NCBI RefSeq assembly: GCF_008831545.1 | Contig: NZ_CP044524.1 | Coordinates: 467,769-531,768, forward strand | Direction of reading: 5' to 3' | Origin: Halorussus halophilus | GTDB lineage: Archaea; Halobacteriota; Halobacteria; Halobacteriales; Haladaptataceae | Length of the DNA stretch: 64,000 nt | Notes under the pieces: generated by a model | Told to the model about the DNA's origin: nothing | The model's database searches: none | What the model saw: the letters and a program-made list of their open reading frames with translations, nothing else | Program-made: the position numbers and the translations under genes | Shown here: in pieces, positions 25,557-34,291 of the stretch | Layout: every line of letters starts with the position of its first letter | Position numbering within the stretch: position 1 is the first letter of the stretch

Positions 25557-25890
25557 AAATATCCTATAATTGGTTCTAAGCGAGAAAGAGTCTATTGACT
25601 CGGTACCGAGTTTCGGTTTCGACCGACGTTTATATTGTTTCAGGCATGCAAGATTGCTTCGAACACTGTGCGAACAGTTAACGTACGCTGAGGTGCAGTA
25701 TCGGGCATTCACTACCAATCTTTTGGCTAGAATCGAGAGAGGTCGTCCACCATTCTGAATGCACAACTAGCACACTACAGCGAAACATTTAAGTACTTGT
25801 CGCCCTAACTGGTGGTTAGGAAGCGAGACTGCCGGAGATTCTTCAGGATTTCTCCCCCTCCCGGTGGTCTCGACCAAAGAAGTGATACCC
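25557..25890. other. AT-rich intergenic region before the TFB gene
   Basis: This stretch is clearly lower in GC than its neighbours. A 62-codon frame near 25570-25758 has no acidic bias and no recognisable family, so I do not call it. The right end holds a BRE/TATA-like CGAAACATTTAAG (25781-25793) and the inverted repeat at 25804. The remainder may be a relic of transferred DNA. Confidence 0.4.
25804..25820. promoter_or_regulatory. Inverted repeat at the predicted TFB transcription start
   Basis: CCTAACTGGTGGTTAGG has 6-bp arms CCTAAC/GTTAGG around 5 nt. It lies about 13-29 bp downstream of the TATA element TTTAAGT (25788-25794), so it covers the expected start site. It could bind a regulator, possibly autoregulatory TFB control. 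Confidence 0.5.
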
Positions 25891-26874
25891 ATGACCAGTA
25901 CCCGCATCCAGAGCTACAGCGAACAGGACGTAAGCGAAGACGAACAGACAACGACCAAAGAGACCGAAGACGAGCAGGTCTGCCCCGAGTGTGGCGGCCG
26001 ACTCACCGCAGACGACGAACACGGCGAGACCGTGTGTAGCGACTGTGGGCTCGTCGTCGAAGAGGACAACGTAGACCGAGGACCGGAATGGCGCGCCTTC
26101 GACTCCAGCGAGAAAGACGAGAAGTCCCGTGTCGGAGCCCCGACCACGAAGATGATGCACGACAAGGGCCTCTCGACGAACATTGGCTGGCAGAACAAGG
26201 ACGCCTACGGCAACTCGCTCGACTCGCGCCAGCGCGAGAAGATGCAGCGACTCCGCACGTGGAACGAGCGGTTCCGCACGCGAGACAGCAAGGAGCGCAA
26301 CCTCAAACAGGCGCTCGGCGAAATCGACCGGATGGCGTCCGCGCTCGGCCTCCCCGAGGACGTACGCGAGACGGCGTCGGTCATCTACCGCCGCGCACTC
26401 GACGAGGACCTCCTGCCGGGCCGTTCCATCGAGGGCGTCGCCACGGCGTCGCTGTACGCCGCCGCTCGACAGACCGGGACGCCCCGGTCCATCGACGAGG
26501 TGGCCACCGTCAGCCGAATCGACGAGATGGAGTTCAAACGGACCTACCGCTACATCGTCCGCGAACTGAGCCTCGAAATCCAGCCCGCTGACCCCGAAGA
26601 CTACGTCGCGCGGTTCGCCAGCGAACTCGACATCTCCGACGAGTCCGAGCGTCGCGCCCGCGACCTGCTCCGCACCGCCAAGCGCAAGGGCATCCACAGC
26701 GGCAAGTCGCCCGTCGGCCTCGCGGCCGCCGCGGTGTACGCTGGTCCCCTGCTCACCAACGAGAAGGTGACCCAGGCCGAAGTCAGCGACGTGGCGCAGG
26801 TGAGCGAAGTCACCATCCGCAACCGCTACCACGAACTCCTCGAAGCGGAAGAGGACTCGATGGCGGCCGCCTAA
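25891..26874 (+). CDS. tfb: Transcription initiation factor TFB
   Basis: A 327-residue TFIIB homologue. The N-terminal zinc ribbon is CPECGG with CSDCGL, followed by the B-finger/B-linker region (GPEWRAFDSSEKDEKSRVG). Two cyclin-fold repeats cover about residues 120-220 and 225-320, with helix-turn-helix motifs (RSIDEVATVSRI and TQAEVSDVAQVSEVTIRNRY). TFB recruits RNA polymerase to TBP-bound promoters. Haloarchaea encode several TFBs that govern different gene sets, and sequence alone does not tell which this is. The ATG at 25891 is preferred to an upstream GTG at 25864. Confidence 0.96.
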   Translation: MTSTRIQSYSEQDVSEDEQTTTKETEDEQVCPECGGRLTADDEHGETVCSDCGLVVEEDNVDRGPEWRAFDSSEKDEKSRVGAPTTKMMHDKGLSTNIGWQNKDAYGNSLDSRQREKMQRLRTWNERFRTRDSKERNLKQALGEIDRMASALGLPEDVRETASVIYRRALDEDLLPGRSIEGVATASLYAAARQTGTPRSIDEVATVSRIDEMEFKRTYRYIVRELSLEIQPADPEDYVARFASELDISDESERRARDLLRTAKRKGIHSGKSPVGLAAAAVYAGPLLTNEKVTQAEVSDVAQVSEVTIRNRYHELLEAEEDSMAAA

Positions 26875-27270
26875 GCGGATGACGCAGCCGAATTCGGCCG
26901 TACACCTATTCTGAGATTTTCAGTGTCGGATAGATAGCTCCGTAGCGGTAGCTCTGGACAGCGGTAGCGTTGGACGTGGCAATCGCGTCGCAGCGTCGGC
27001 GCGATTGTGACAGTGTCCAGTGGGCAGGGTGAAACTCTCACACTCTGCGATTCTTTCTTCGGTGGCTCGGCCCGACGTTGTCCTCCTAGATCGAACGACT
27101 GGTGCGGACTACTCGGCAAACGACTGACTCGGGGTACTCGGACTACCGGTCTTGAAGAAGACCGAGAGCGTCCGCCGCGAGTTGGGTTCGGTTTCGTACT
27201 TGAACGTTTGGCTCTTCGATACGAACAGTCGCCGATAACTACTTTCTGCAGTCCGTCGTACTCCGTTCGA
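26875..27270. other. Intergenic region after TFB with a two-copy 16-bp repeat
   Basis: No gene is supported. AGCGGTAGCTCTGGAC (26944-26959) is followed at once by AGCGGTAGCGTTGGAC (26960-26975), 14 of 16 bases identical. A T-rich GATTCTTTCTTC (27049-27060) may end the TFB transcript. GATAACTA near 27234 is a possible TATA for the DJ-1 gene. Confidence 0.45.
26944..26975. repeat. Two-copy 16-bp tandem repeat
   Basis: Two adjacent 16-bp units differ at two positions (TC/GT in the tenth and eleventh bases). They lie 70 bp past the TFB stop codon. The function is unknown. Confidence 0.5.
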
Positions 27271-27870
27271 ATGTCCGGCAAGCAACTGCTGATGATAGTC
27301 GGCGACTTCGGCGAAGACTACGAAATCATGGTCCCGTTCCAAGCACTGCAAGCGGTCGGTCACGACGTAGACGCGGTCTGCCCCGAGAAGGAGGCGGGCG
27401 ACACGGTGAAGACCGCGGTCCACGACTTCCGTGGCGACCAGACGTACCTCGAAGAGCGCGGCCACAACTTCGCGCTCAACGCCACGTTCGAGGAGGTAGA
27501 CCCCGAAGAGTACGACGGACTCGTCCTGCCCGGCGGGCGCGCACCGGAGTATCTCCGTACTTACGACGAGGTCCTCGAACTAGTTCGGCACTTCGACGCC
27601 GAGCACAAACCCATCGCGGCCATCTGCCACGCCGCTCAGATTCTCGCGGCCGCAGACCTCATCGAAGGGCGGACCTGCTCGGCCTACTCCGCGCTCGAAT
27701 CCGACGTGGAAGGCGCTGGCGGGGAGTACTACGACGGCGTGACGACGGACGGCAATCTGGTGACGGGCCGCGACTGGGGAGACCACGTCGAGTGGATTTC
27801 GCAGTTCTTGGGCGTACTGGGGACGGAGATTGAGCATGGTGAACCGCAGACGGTGAAAGCGGACGATTGA
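27271..27870 (+). CDS. DJ-1/PfpI-family protein
   Basis: A 199-residue protein. [26 protein letters not shown] carries the nucleophile-elbow Glu (FGEDYE), and [15 protein letters not shown] and [19 protein letters not shown] contain the catalytic Cys (AICHAAQ) and the neighbouring His. This is the GATase1-like PfpI/DJ-1 pattern. Members are deglycases, chaperones or proteases; the AICHA context is closest to PfpI-type. The start at 27271 is preferred to the upstream frame, which is not acidic. It is monocistronic. Confidence 0.9.
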   Translation: MSGKQLLMIVGDFGEDYEIMVPFQALQAVGHDVDAVCPEKEAGDTVKTAVHDFRGDQTYLEERGHNFALNATFEEVDPEEYDGLVLPGGRAPEYLRTYDEVLELVRHFDAEHKPIAAICHAAQILAAADLIEGRTCSAYSALESDVEGAGGEYYDGVTTDGNLVTGRDWGDHVEWISQFLGVLGTEIEHGEPQTVKADD

Positions 27871-28222
27871 GAAGTCGGCAGGTTAGTTTCGCGCATCTTC
27901 AATTCCGAACTGGCGCGCGCGGTCGAATTCCGCAGTGGATTCGACCATTCGTGCGAGGTTTTCGTGAACGCAGTGAACGAAGATTCGGCAGACGCGGTTT
28001 GTCCGTCGGCGGTGCGGTCTCTCATCGGATTCGGGAGTAGCTAGCTCGTTCGATGTGGTCGTCGTGTCCCACGAACACGCGAATAGAGTAGAACCACCGA
28101 ACCACCACAGAACCGGACTATCACAGGACCGAACCACCACAAAATCGAATTACCACGAAGAACTCGTAATTCTCTGCCGTCGCCGGTACCTATTTTTCCA
28201 GTGAAGTTCTAGCCCCGCAACG
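27871..28222. other. Intergenic region with a degenerate 16-bp tandem array
   Basis: No gene is supported. From 28098 there are four adjacent 16-bp units. The last 35 bp include a TATA-like CCTATTTTT (28188-28196) 27-35 nt before the DUF2267 gene start. Confidence 0.5.
28098..28161. repeat. Four-copy degenerate 16-bp tandem repeat
   Basis: Units read CGAACCACCACAGAAC, CGGACTATCACAGGAC, CGAACCACCACAAAAT and CGAATTACCACGAAGA, each starting CGRAY at 16-bp steps. The first and third agree over the first 12 bases. The array ends about 60 bp before the DUF2267 gene, upstream of its promoter. Confidence 0.6.
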
Positions 28223-28621
28223 ATGCAGTACAAAGACTTCATGGGGCAGATTCAGTCCCGACTCGAACTGCCGGAACTCGGCAGAGCGGTTCGCGCGACC
28301 CGCGCGGTCCTGACCACGCTCGGCGAGCGACTCCAAGCAGGCGAGGCCCAAGACCTCGCGGGGTCGCTCCCGATGGAGGTCGATTACTACCTGACTAGCG
28401 CCGACTCCGGCCAGCGATTCGACTACGACGAGTTCGTAGACCGGGTCGCAGAGCGCGCGAACGTGAACAAGTCCGACGCCGCCTACTACGGGAAAGTCGT
28501 CGTCGGCCTCGTGAGCGAACTCATCTCCCGTGGAGAGGTAGAGGACGTGCGCGGGCAACTCACCGACGACTACCAATATCTGTTCGCGCTCATCGACGCC
28601 GAGGAAGTCGAAGAGGAGTAA
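28223..28621 (+). CDS. DUF2267-family protein
   Basis: A 132-residue acidic protein. MQYKDFMGQIQSRLELPEL and ATRAVLTTLGERLQAGEAQDLAGSLP match the DUF2267 pattern, followed by the FDYDEFVDRVAERANV helix. The protein is all-helical and soluble, and members often occur with stress or membrane-related genes. There is no catalytic motif. A TATA-like element lies about 30 nt upstream, so the mRNA is probably leaderless. The DUF211 and VIT1-like genes follow on the same strand. Confidence 0.85.
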   Translation: MQYKDFMGQIQSRLELPELGRAVRATRAVLTTLGERLQAGEAQDLAGSLPMEVDYYLTSADSGQRFDYDEFVDRVAERANVNKSDAAYYGKVVVGLVSELISRGEVEDVRGQLTDDYQYLFALIDAEEVEEE

Positions 28622-28701
28622 CCCGGAGAAGAAGGTCGAAGAGGAACGTCGAAGAGAGTGCCACACCAACACCTTTGCAAGTCGGCGTCGTGGTGCCAGC
28701 A

Positions 28702-28989
28702 ATGGCCCCGCTTCGCCGAATCGTCGTGGACGTACTCAAGCCGTACGAACCGCCACTCCCAGAGTTCGCCAGACAGGTAACCGACCTCACGGGAGTGTCC
28801 GGCGTCAACGTGACCGTGATCGAACTGGACGAGGAGGTCCAGAACGTCAAACTCACCGTCGAGGGAGAGGACGTGGACTTCGGTCGAATCGAGGACGCGA
28901 TAGACCAGTTAGGTGCCAGTCTCCACTCTATCGACCAAGTGGCCTGCGGCGAGTACGTCGTCGAGGAACGCGCGACCCCACAGGATTAG
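28702..28989 (+). CDS. DUF211-family protein
   Basis: A 95-residue protein starting MAPLRRIVVDVLKPYEPPLP. The pattern RRIVVDVLKP, then LTGVSGVNVTVIELDEEVQNVKLTVEG, and a closing GASLHSIDQVACGEYVVE is that of DUF211, a ferredoxin-like fold family conserved in archaea. Its function is unknown. The ATG at 28702 is used, because the preceding frame is short and hydrophobic. It lies 9 bp before the VIT1-like gene and is very probably co-transcribed with it. Confidence 0.85.
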   Translation: MAPLRRIVVDVLKPYEPPLPEFARQVTDLTGVSGVNVTVIELDEEVQNVKLTVEGEDVDFGRIEDAIDQLGASLHSIDQVACGEYVVEERATPQD

Positions 28990-28998
28990 CGAGAAAGC

Positions 28999-29577
28999 GT
29001 GTCACTGCACACTCGCCTCGTGCGACTGCTCGGCGAAGAGGACGTCCGCTCTATCTCCCGGCGATACTTCATCTCGAACGGGTTCGACGGCACGCTGACG
29101 AGCATCGGCATCCTCGTCGGCGCTGTCCTCTCGGGGATTCCCGACGGCGCGACGGTCATCAAAATCGGTCTCGGGGCCGCGGTCGGTCTCGGCACGTCGG
29201 GTGTCTGGAGCGTCTGGGAGATAGAGCGCGCGGAGATGCGCGCCGAAATCAAGCAGATGGAACAGGCGATGCTCACAGACTTGGACGACACGCGCATCCA
29301 GCGGGACCGCCAGAGCGCCCAAATCATCCACGCAGTGATGAGCGGACTCGGCCCGATAATCGGCATTCTGTTCCCGCTCGTGCCGTTTCTGTTCGAGGGA
29401 ACCGTACTCACCATCGGTGAGGCAGCACTGGTCGGCGTGGCCATCGGCGTCGGCGTCCTCGCAACGTTCGGCGCGTACATGGGGTCTATCTCCGGCCAGC
29501 GCTGGTACGTCGCCGCCGTTCGAATGGGGTTGGCAGGCGTCGTCGTCGCAGGCCTGAATGTCTTGCTTCCGGGATGA
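28999..29577 (+). CDS. VIT1/CCC1-family transporter-like membrane protein
   Basis: A 192-residue protein read from GTG 28999. It has the VIT1/CCC1 signature FISNGFDGTLTSIGILVGAVLSG and four to five hydrophobic segments. In yeast and plants the family imports Fe(2+) or Mn(2+) into vacuoles. The central cytoplasmic linker (ERAEMRAEIKQMEQAMLTDLDDT) is acidic, which would suit metal contact. The protein is shorter than typical but the core helices are present. Tight spacing after DUF211 suggests a functional pair, possibly in metal handling. Confidence 0.8.
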   Translation: MSLHTRLVRLLGEEDVRSISRRYFISNGFDGTLTSIGILVGAVLSGIPDGATVIKIGLGAAVGLGTSGVWSVWEIERAEMRAEIKQMEQAMLTDLDDTRIQRDRQSAQIIHAVMSGLGPIIGILFPLVPFLFEGTVLTIGEAALVGVAIGVGVLATFGAYMGSISGQRWYVAAVRMGLAGVVVAGLNVLLPG

Positions 29578-29711
29578 TGACGTTCCGGTCGTGAAACCGA
29601 CTAGCACGGATAGTGAGATTCTTATTCTCCGATAGTCTTGTATGAGATAGTGAATACCGCGGTCATTCTGTTGCGACAGGACCGAGAACGACGAAACAGC
29701 GGTGACATCCC

Positions 29712-30524
29712 ATGAAACCAGAAGAGACGGACGAATCAGAACACCAAACGACACCTGACGAATCGCCCGACGACGAGAACAAACCTCCCGACGACGAGGA
29801 GGGACCAACAGACGACGAGGACCAACCTACCGACGAGGTACAGCGAGACGCAGCACCCCCACCTGGGGCGGAAGTCGGGAAAGGACTCTTAGACGAGGCC
29901 ATGGGTCCGAGTTCCTCGATGGCGCACCTCTACCGTGGCGAGATTCACCGGATGAAACTCTGGCGCGAGCGACTCGACAAGACGACCAACTGGGCGGTCA
30001 TCGTCATGGCCGGCGTCCTCACGTGGTCGTTCTCCAGCGAGCAGAACCCACACTACGTCATTCTCGCCGGAATCGCGGCTGTCGGCCTCTTTCTGACTAT
30101 CGAGGCTCGCCGGTATCGCGCCTACGACATCTGGCGTTCCCGCGTTCGAAAGATGCAGGAGAACGTCTGGGCGTTCGGTCTCGACCCCTCCCAAGGACTA
30201 GAAGACGAGTACTGGCGGCCGAAACTGAGCCGTGACTATCGAAAGCCGACGCTGAAGATTACGGCCGAAGAGGCCATTTCACATCGCCTCAGACGGGTGT
30301 ACCTCCCACTGTTCACCCTCCTGCTGGGTGCGTGGGCAATCCGCATCGTGGCGTTCACCGACGCGTCGTGGCCAGCGAGCGCGGCAATCGGCGATATTCC
30401 CGGACTACTCGTGACAGGCGTCGTCGCCTCCCTCTACACCGCAGCAGTCGTCGTGGCCTGTCGCCCCCGGACGTGGCACGCTCGCGGCGAACTCCGAACC
30501 GAAGATTTGCGGAAGTACGAGTAG
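29712..30524 (+). CDS. DUF2270-family membrane protein
   Basis: A 270-residue protein. The first 55 residues are an acidic Asp/Glu/Pro tail. The DUF2270 core begins AHLYRGEIHRMKLWRERLDKTTNWAVIVMAGVLTWSFSS, with two membrane helices (about 100-120 and 125-145), a conserved RYRAYDIWRSRVRKMQENVWAFG loop, and two more helices near 210-250. It is a multi-span inner-membrane protein of unknown function. It lies 134 bp after the VIT1-like gene on the same strand. Confidence 0.85.
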   Translation: MKPEETDESEHQTTPDESPDDENKPPDDEEGPTDDEDQPTDEVQRDAAPPPGAEVGKGLLDEAMGPSSSMAHLYRGEIHRMKLWRERLDKTTNWAVIVMAGVLTWSFSSEQNPHYVILAGIAAVGLFLTIEARRYRAYDIWRSRVRKMQENVWAFGLDPSQGLEDEYWRPKLSRDYRKPTLKITAEEAISHRLRRVYLPLFTLLLGAWAIRIVAFTDASWPASAAIGDIPGLLVTGVVASLYTAAVVVACRPRTWHARGELRTEDLRKYE

Positions 30525-30606
30525 TCGCCGAGTGTCGTTTTTCGCCCTCGCAGTCGGCCTGTACGCCACCCGAAACGATAAGCCGCTATCTGAAAAGGAA
30601 TAGTGC

Positions 30607-32052
30607 ATGCCCGACCCATTCGTCGTCGTCGGTGGAGACGCCGCGGGACTCAGTGCGGCGAGCAAACTGAAACGCGACGACCCAGACAGGGAAGTCGTCG
30701 TCTTCGAGAGAGGTCAGTGGGTGTCGTTCGCCCACTGTGGCATGCCGTACTACGTCGAAGGGAAAGTCGAAGACCTGACCGACCTGCTCTCGTTGACCCC
30801 CGAACAAATCGAAGACCGGGGCATCGACCTCCGACGCGGCCACGAAGTCGTCGCCGTCTCACCCGACGACAACGCCGTGACCGTCGAAGCAGACGGCGAG
30901 CGGTTCGACCAACCGTACGGCGAACTCCTCGTGGCGACCGGCGGACGGGCAGTCGCCGGACCGTTCTCGGACGCGCTCACACTCGACGGTGCGTTCACAC
31001 TCCACCACATGGATTCGGCCGCGGCAGTTCGAGCGTTCCTCACGCCACCGGCCGAGATAGACCCCGAGTCGGTGGATGCGGAGTTCGTGGACAGAGACCT
31101 TGTCCGCGAGTACGCCGACCAGACCCCGCCCGACTCCGTCGCCGTCGTCGGCGGTGGCTACGTCGGTGTCGAGATGGCAGAAGCACTCTCCGCGTGGGAC
31201 ATCGACGTGTCGCTGTTTCAGCGCGACGACCACGTACTCCCTGCGTTCGGTCCCGAGGTCGGCGAAGTAGTCGAAGACCACCTCCGAGAGCAGGGCGTCT
31301 CCGTCCACACGAACGCGACGGTCACAGAGATTCTCGGCACCGACCGCGTCACGGGTGTCAGGTTCGACGGCGACGTTCTCGACGTGCAGATGGCGCTGGT
31401 CGGGGTAGGCATCCGTCCGAACACCGAGTTGCTCGACGGGACAGGCATCGAACTCGGCGATTCGGGCGCTGTAGCGACCGATGAGTACGGTTGCACCTCC
31501 CACCCGGACGTGTTCGCCGCGGGCGACTGCGCCGAGATGGAACACGTGGTGAGCGGCGAGTCCGTGTGGGTCCCACTCGGTCTGACGGCGAATCGCGCAG
31601 GACGCGCCATCGGCCAGACCGTCGCGGGCGACCCCACGCTCGTCGGCACGGTGGCCGGAACGGCCGTCGTCAAGGCGTTCGACCTCGAAACTGGACGGTC
31701 GGGCATCATCGACCACGAGGAGGCTCGGGAAGTCGGCTTCGACCCGGTGAGCGAGACGGTCACCGCCTCGTCGAAGTCGGGGTACTATCCGGGGGCAGCA
31801 GAGACGACGGTCACGCTGACCGCCGACCGTGGCTCCAGCAAGTTACTCGGCGGGAGCATCGTCGGTGCCGACACCGCCGCAAAGCGAATCGACACCGTCG
31901 CCACGGCACTGGAGAGCGGACTGACAGTCCCCGAACTCGAACGGTTGGACCTCTCGTACGCGCCGCCGTTCAGTCCGGTCTGGGACCCGATTCTCGTCGC
32001 GGCGAAGGTTCTGAACGGGCGACTGGAAGCCGAAGCGGAAGACCAGCCCTAA
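30607..32052 (+). CDS. CoA-disulfide reductase-like FAD/NAD(P) oxidoreductase
   Basis: A 481-residue two-nucleotide-domain flavoprotein with VVVGGDAAGLSAASKL (FAD site) and VAVVGGGYVGVEMAEAL (NAD(P) site). The active-site SFAHCGMPYYV places a single redox Cys at residue 44. That is the CoADR/NADH oxidase pattern (SFANC-type), not the CxxC of disulfide reductases. DVFAAGDCAEM ends the second FAD motif, and the C-terminal dimerisation domain is present. It reduces CoA disulfides or O2. Its stop overlaps the convergent UspA gene by 4 bp. Confidence 0.9.
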   Translation: MPDPFVVVGGDAAGLSAASKLKRDDPDREVVVFERGQWVSFAHCGMPYYVEGKVEDLTDLLSLTPEQIEDRGIDLRRGHEVVAVSPDDNAVTVEADGERFDQPYGELLVATGGRAVAGPFSDALTLDGAFTLHHMDSAAAVRAFLTPPAEIDPESVDAEFVDRDLVREYADQTPPDSVAVVGGGYVGVEMAEALSAWDIDVSLFQRDDHVLPAFGPEVGEVVEDHLREQGVSVHTNATVTEILGTDRVTGVRFDGDVLDVQMALVGVGIRPNTELLDGTGIELGDSGAVATDEYGCTSHPDVFAAGDCAEMEHVVSGESVWVPLGLTANRAGRAIGQTVAGDPTLVGTVAGTAVVKAFDLETGRSGIIDHEEAREVGFDPVSETVTASSKSGYYPGAAETTVTLTADRGSSKLLGGSIVGADTAAKRIDTVATALESGLTVPELERLDLSYAPPFSPVWDPILVAAKVLNGRLEAEAEDQP

Positions 32053-32483
32053 GAGCCCCCGTTCGCCCGAACCGTCAACACGGGGACCTCCGACATCCGG
32101 ACCAGTCGCTCGGTGACGCTCCCCAACAGATACCGGTCGAGCCCGCGCCGTCCGTGAGTACCCATCACTACGAGGTCGGCGTCCACCTTCTCGGCGTAGG
32201 CCAGAATCTCTTCGTGGGTCGTCCCGAAGTAGATGGCACTCTCGATTTCGGAGACGCCCGCGTCTTCGGCGCGCTTGACCACCGTCTCCAGTGTTCGCGT
32301 GCCGTACGCCTCCAGTTCGTCGGTGACCAGCGTCGCATCGACCTCCGAGGCGAACGCCGAGGAATCGACGACGAACAGGACGTGCAGTTCGGCGTCGAAG
32401 TTCCGCGCGAGTTCGAACGCCTGTTCTGTCGCCGCCTCTGCCTGCTCGCTCCCGTCGGTCGGCAGCAGGATTCGGTCGTACAT
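32049..32483 (-). CDS. Universal stress protein (UspA family)
   Basis: A 144-residue protein starting MYDRILLPTDGSEQAEAATE. GTHGRRGLDRYLLGSVTERLVRMSEVPVLTVR contains the G-x2-G-x9-G(S/T) ATP-binding motif. The start at 32483 is the standard Usp beginning, so the 9-residue upstream extension at 32510 is probably untranslated. Usp proteins act in stress resistance and may bind ATP. The stop overlaps the convergent flavoprotein gene. Confidence 0.92.
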   Translation of the reverse strand: MYDRILLPTDGSEQAEAATEQAFELARNFDAELHVLFVVDSSAFASEVDATLVTDELEAYGTRTLETVVKRAEDAGVSEIESAIYFGTTHEEILAYAEKVDADLVVMGTHGRRGLDRYLLGSVTERLVRMSEVPVLTVRANGGS

Positions 32484-32598
32484 CGGCGGTGGTACGACGA
32501 GGAGCGGCATGTGCGTTGTGTGAGTCGAACGGCAATTGGAAGGTCCGAACACTGGCACTTCCGAACGGTAGAAGTGCGTCGCACACCGAGGGAGAGAC

Positions 32599-32949
32599 AT
32601 GACCTACGTGAGCCACACAGTCCGGTCGCTCCGGCGCGACCCGGTGTCCGGCGAGACAGTCCGACTCGTCGTGACGCTCGGCGACGACGCAGAAGACGGG
32701 AAGGAGGACGCGGACGAAAGCCCGGACGAGAACGAGAACGTGGATGAGGACACGGACACCGACGAGTACGAGAGCGCGGAGAGCGTCCGCGAGGCAGTCG
32801 AAGCGGCCGACGGCGAAGTCGTGCGCGAACTCCAGTTCGAGCGACTCCTCGTGGAAGTCGAACAGACCGAAATCGACACCGTCTGCGAACTCGACGAAGT
32901 GACGAACGTCGAAACGGACGCGGTGCTTGGCTATCCCGACGGCGAGTAG
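32599..32949 (+). CDS. Very acidic haloarchaeal protein of unknown function
   Basis: A 116-residue protein. It has an N-terminal domain (TYVSHTVRSLRRDPVSGETVRLVVTL), then a 30-residue Asp/Glu-rich linker (from DAEDGKEDADES). The rest is a beta-alpha pattern (REAVEAADGEVVRELQFERLLVEVEQTEIDTVCEL) and a terminal DEVTNVETDAVLGY. The latter part resembles the I9/subtilisin-propeptide-like fold, but this is weak. It starts about 115 bp from the divergent UspA gene. It is conserved-looking in codon use but unassigned. Confidence 0.55.
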   Translation: MTYVSHTVRSLRRDPVSGETVRLVVTLGDDAEDGKEDADESPDENENVDEDTDTDEYESAESVREAVEAADGEVVRELQFERLLVEVEQTEIDTVCELDEVTNVETDAVLGYPDGE

Positions 32950-32962
32950 AGCGAACAACCTA

Positions 32963-34291
32963 TCAGTCCGCCCGCGCCGGGCCACCAACCACTCCCGACC
33001 GGCGGACCAACACGCCGAAGACGCCGACCATCAGCAGTCCGCCGACGACGAACGGCGACCAGAACCGCAGGACGTACAGCGCGGCCATGATGGGCGGGCC
33101 GACAGTCCGCCCGAGGCTTCCGGCACCTTGGGTCACGCCGAACGCACTCCCTTGTACGTCGGCCCCCGCGACTTTCGAGACGAGCGTCGTCAGCGACACG
33201 GAGAGGAGTGCGTTGCCGAGCGAGAGACCCGGCAGGACGAGCAGGAGCGCGACCGACTCTCTGGTTAGAAACGCGAATGCGGCAGTTTTCGGGACCAACG
33301 CTCGCCCCAGTTCGGGTGTGAACGGCAGTGCTGCGAGCGCGAACGTCAACAGCAACGCCCCCGCGACCGCGAGTAAGGAGTCGGCGTATCTGCGCGAGAG
33401 TCGCCCGACGAGCGCACCCTGAAAGACGACGCCGAGCGCGCCGACGTACGTCAAGAGAACCGCCGTCTGGCTCGCGTCGTAACCGTAGTAGTCCGCCGCG
33501 AACGGGATAAACATCACCTGTACGCCCGAGAACGCGACCGACAGCAGGAAGAACGCGACGACGAGTCCGCGCAAATTCGCGTCAGCGACCGCCGACCGGA
33601 ACGTCCCAATCCACGACTGGCGGCGCGCGCTGGCCGATTGCGCTCCGGACTCTTCGAGGAACGCCGCCGCGAAGAGCAGATTGAGCAGGCTCAGCCCTGC
33701 CGCGGCGAAACTCGGCAACGAGAACTGAGTCGTCGGAATCGCAGCGGGAAGCGTCGAACTCGCGGTTGCGACCACGGGTGCGCTGGCGAAGAAACCCCCG
33801 AGTGCGGGGCCGAAGATGAATCCGAGGCCGAACGACGCGCCGACGAGGCCGAACGCGCTCGCCCGGCGCTCCGGCGGTGTGATGTCGGAGACGTACGCTT
33901 GCGCGGCGGCCAGATTTCCACCCATCGCGCCCGCCAACATCCGGGAGACGAACAGCACGGCGACGCTTCCGGCGAGGCCGAAGACGGTCCACGCGACGAC
34001 GCTCCCCGCGACCGAGATGAGGATGACCGGTCGCCGTCCGCGGCGGTCCGAGAGCGCGCCTAAATACGGAGCGAAGAGGAACTGCATCAACGAGTACGAC
34101 GCCGCGAGCAGGCCGATGTACACGTCGCTGACGCCGAAACTCCGGACGTAGAACGGCAGAATCGGGATGATGATGCCGAACCCCAGGAGGTCGATGAACA
34201 CCACCGCGATGACCGTCGCCAGCGCCCGGCGCGGATTCGCGAGCGTGGCCGTCTCCGGCGTCGTGGCAGTCGCGGCTCTAGGAGAAGACAC
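32963..34291 (-). CDS. MFS-family transporter (TetA/MdtG-like)
   Basis: A 442-residue, 12-helix protein. FIDLLGFGIIIPILPFYVRSFG begins helix 1, and GALSDRRGRRPVILIS is the MFS motif A loop between helices 2 and 3. FGLVGASFGLGFIFGPALGG is motif C, the antiporter signature in helix 5. This is the DHA1/TetA-type proton-drug exporter pattern. Substrate is unknown. It lies about 60 bp from the HTH-10 gene end, both on the minus strand. The N-terminus is rich in Ala/Thr. Confidence 0.9.
   Translation of the reverse strand: MSSPRAATATTPETATLANPRRALATVIAVVFIDLLGFGIIIPILPFYVRSFGVSDVYIGLLAASYSLMQFLFAPYLGALSDRRGRRPVILISVAGSVVAWTVFGLAGSVAVLFVSRMLAGAMGGNLAAAQAYVSDITPPERRASAFGLVGASFGLGFIFGPALGGFFASAPVVATASSTLPAAIPTTQFSLPSFAAAGLSLLNLLFAAAFLEESGAQSASARRQSWIGTFRSAVADANLRGLVVAFFLLSVAFSGVQVMFIPFAADYYGYDASQTAVLLTYVGALGVVFQGALVGRLSRRYADSLLAVAGALLLTFALAALPFTPELGRALVPKTAAFAFLTRESVALLLVLPGLSLGNALLSVSLTTLVSKVAGADVQGSAFGVTQGAGSLGRTVGPPIMAALYVLRFWSPFVVGGLLMVGVFGVLVRRSGVVGGPARAD

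Noticed and set aside
25570..25758. 62-codon frame in the AT-rich gap
   Set aside because: No family, not acidic, and no convincing start signal.
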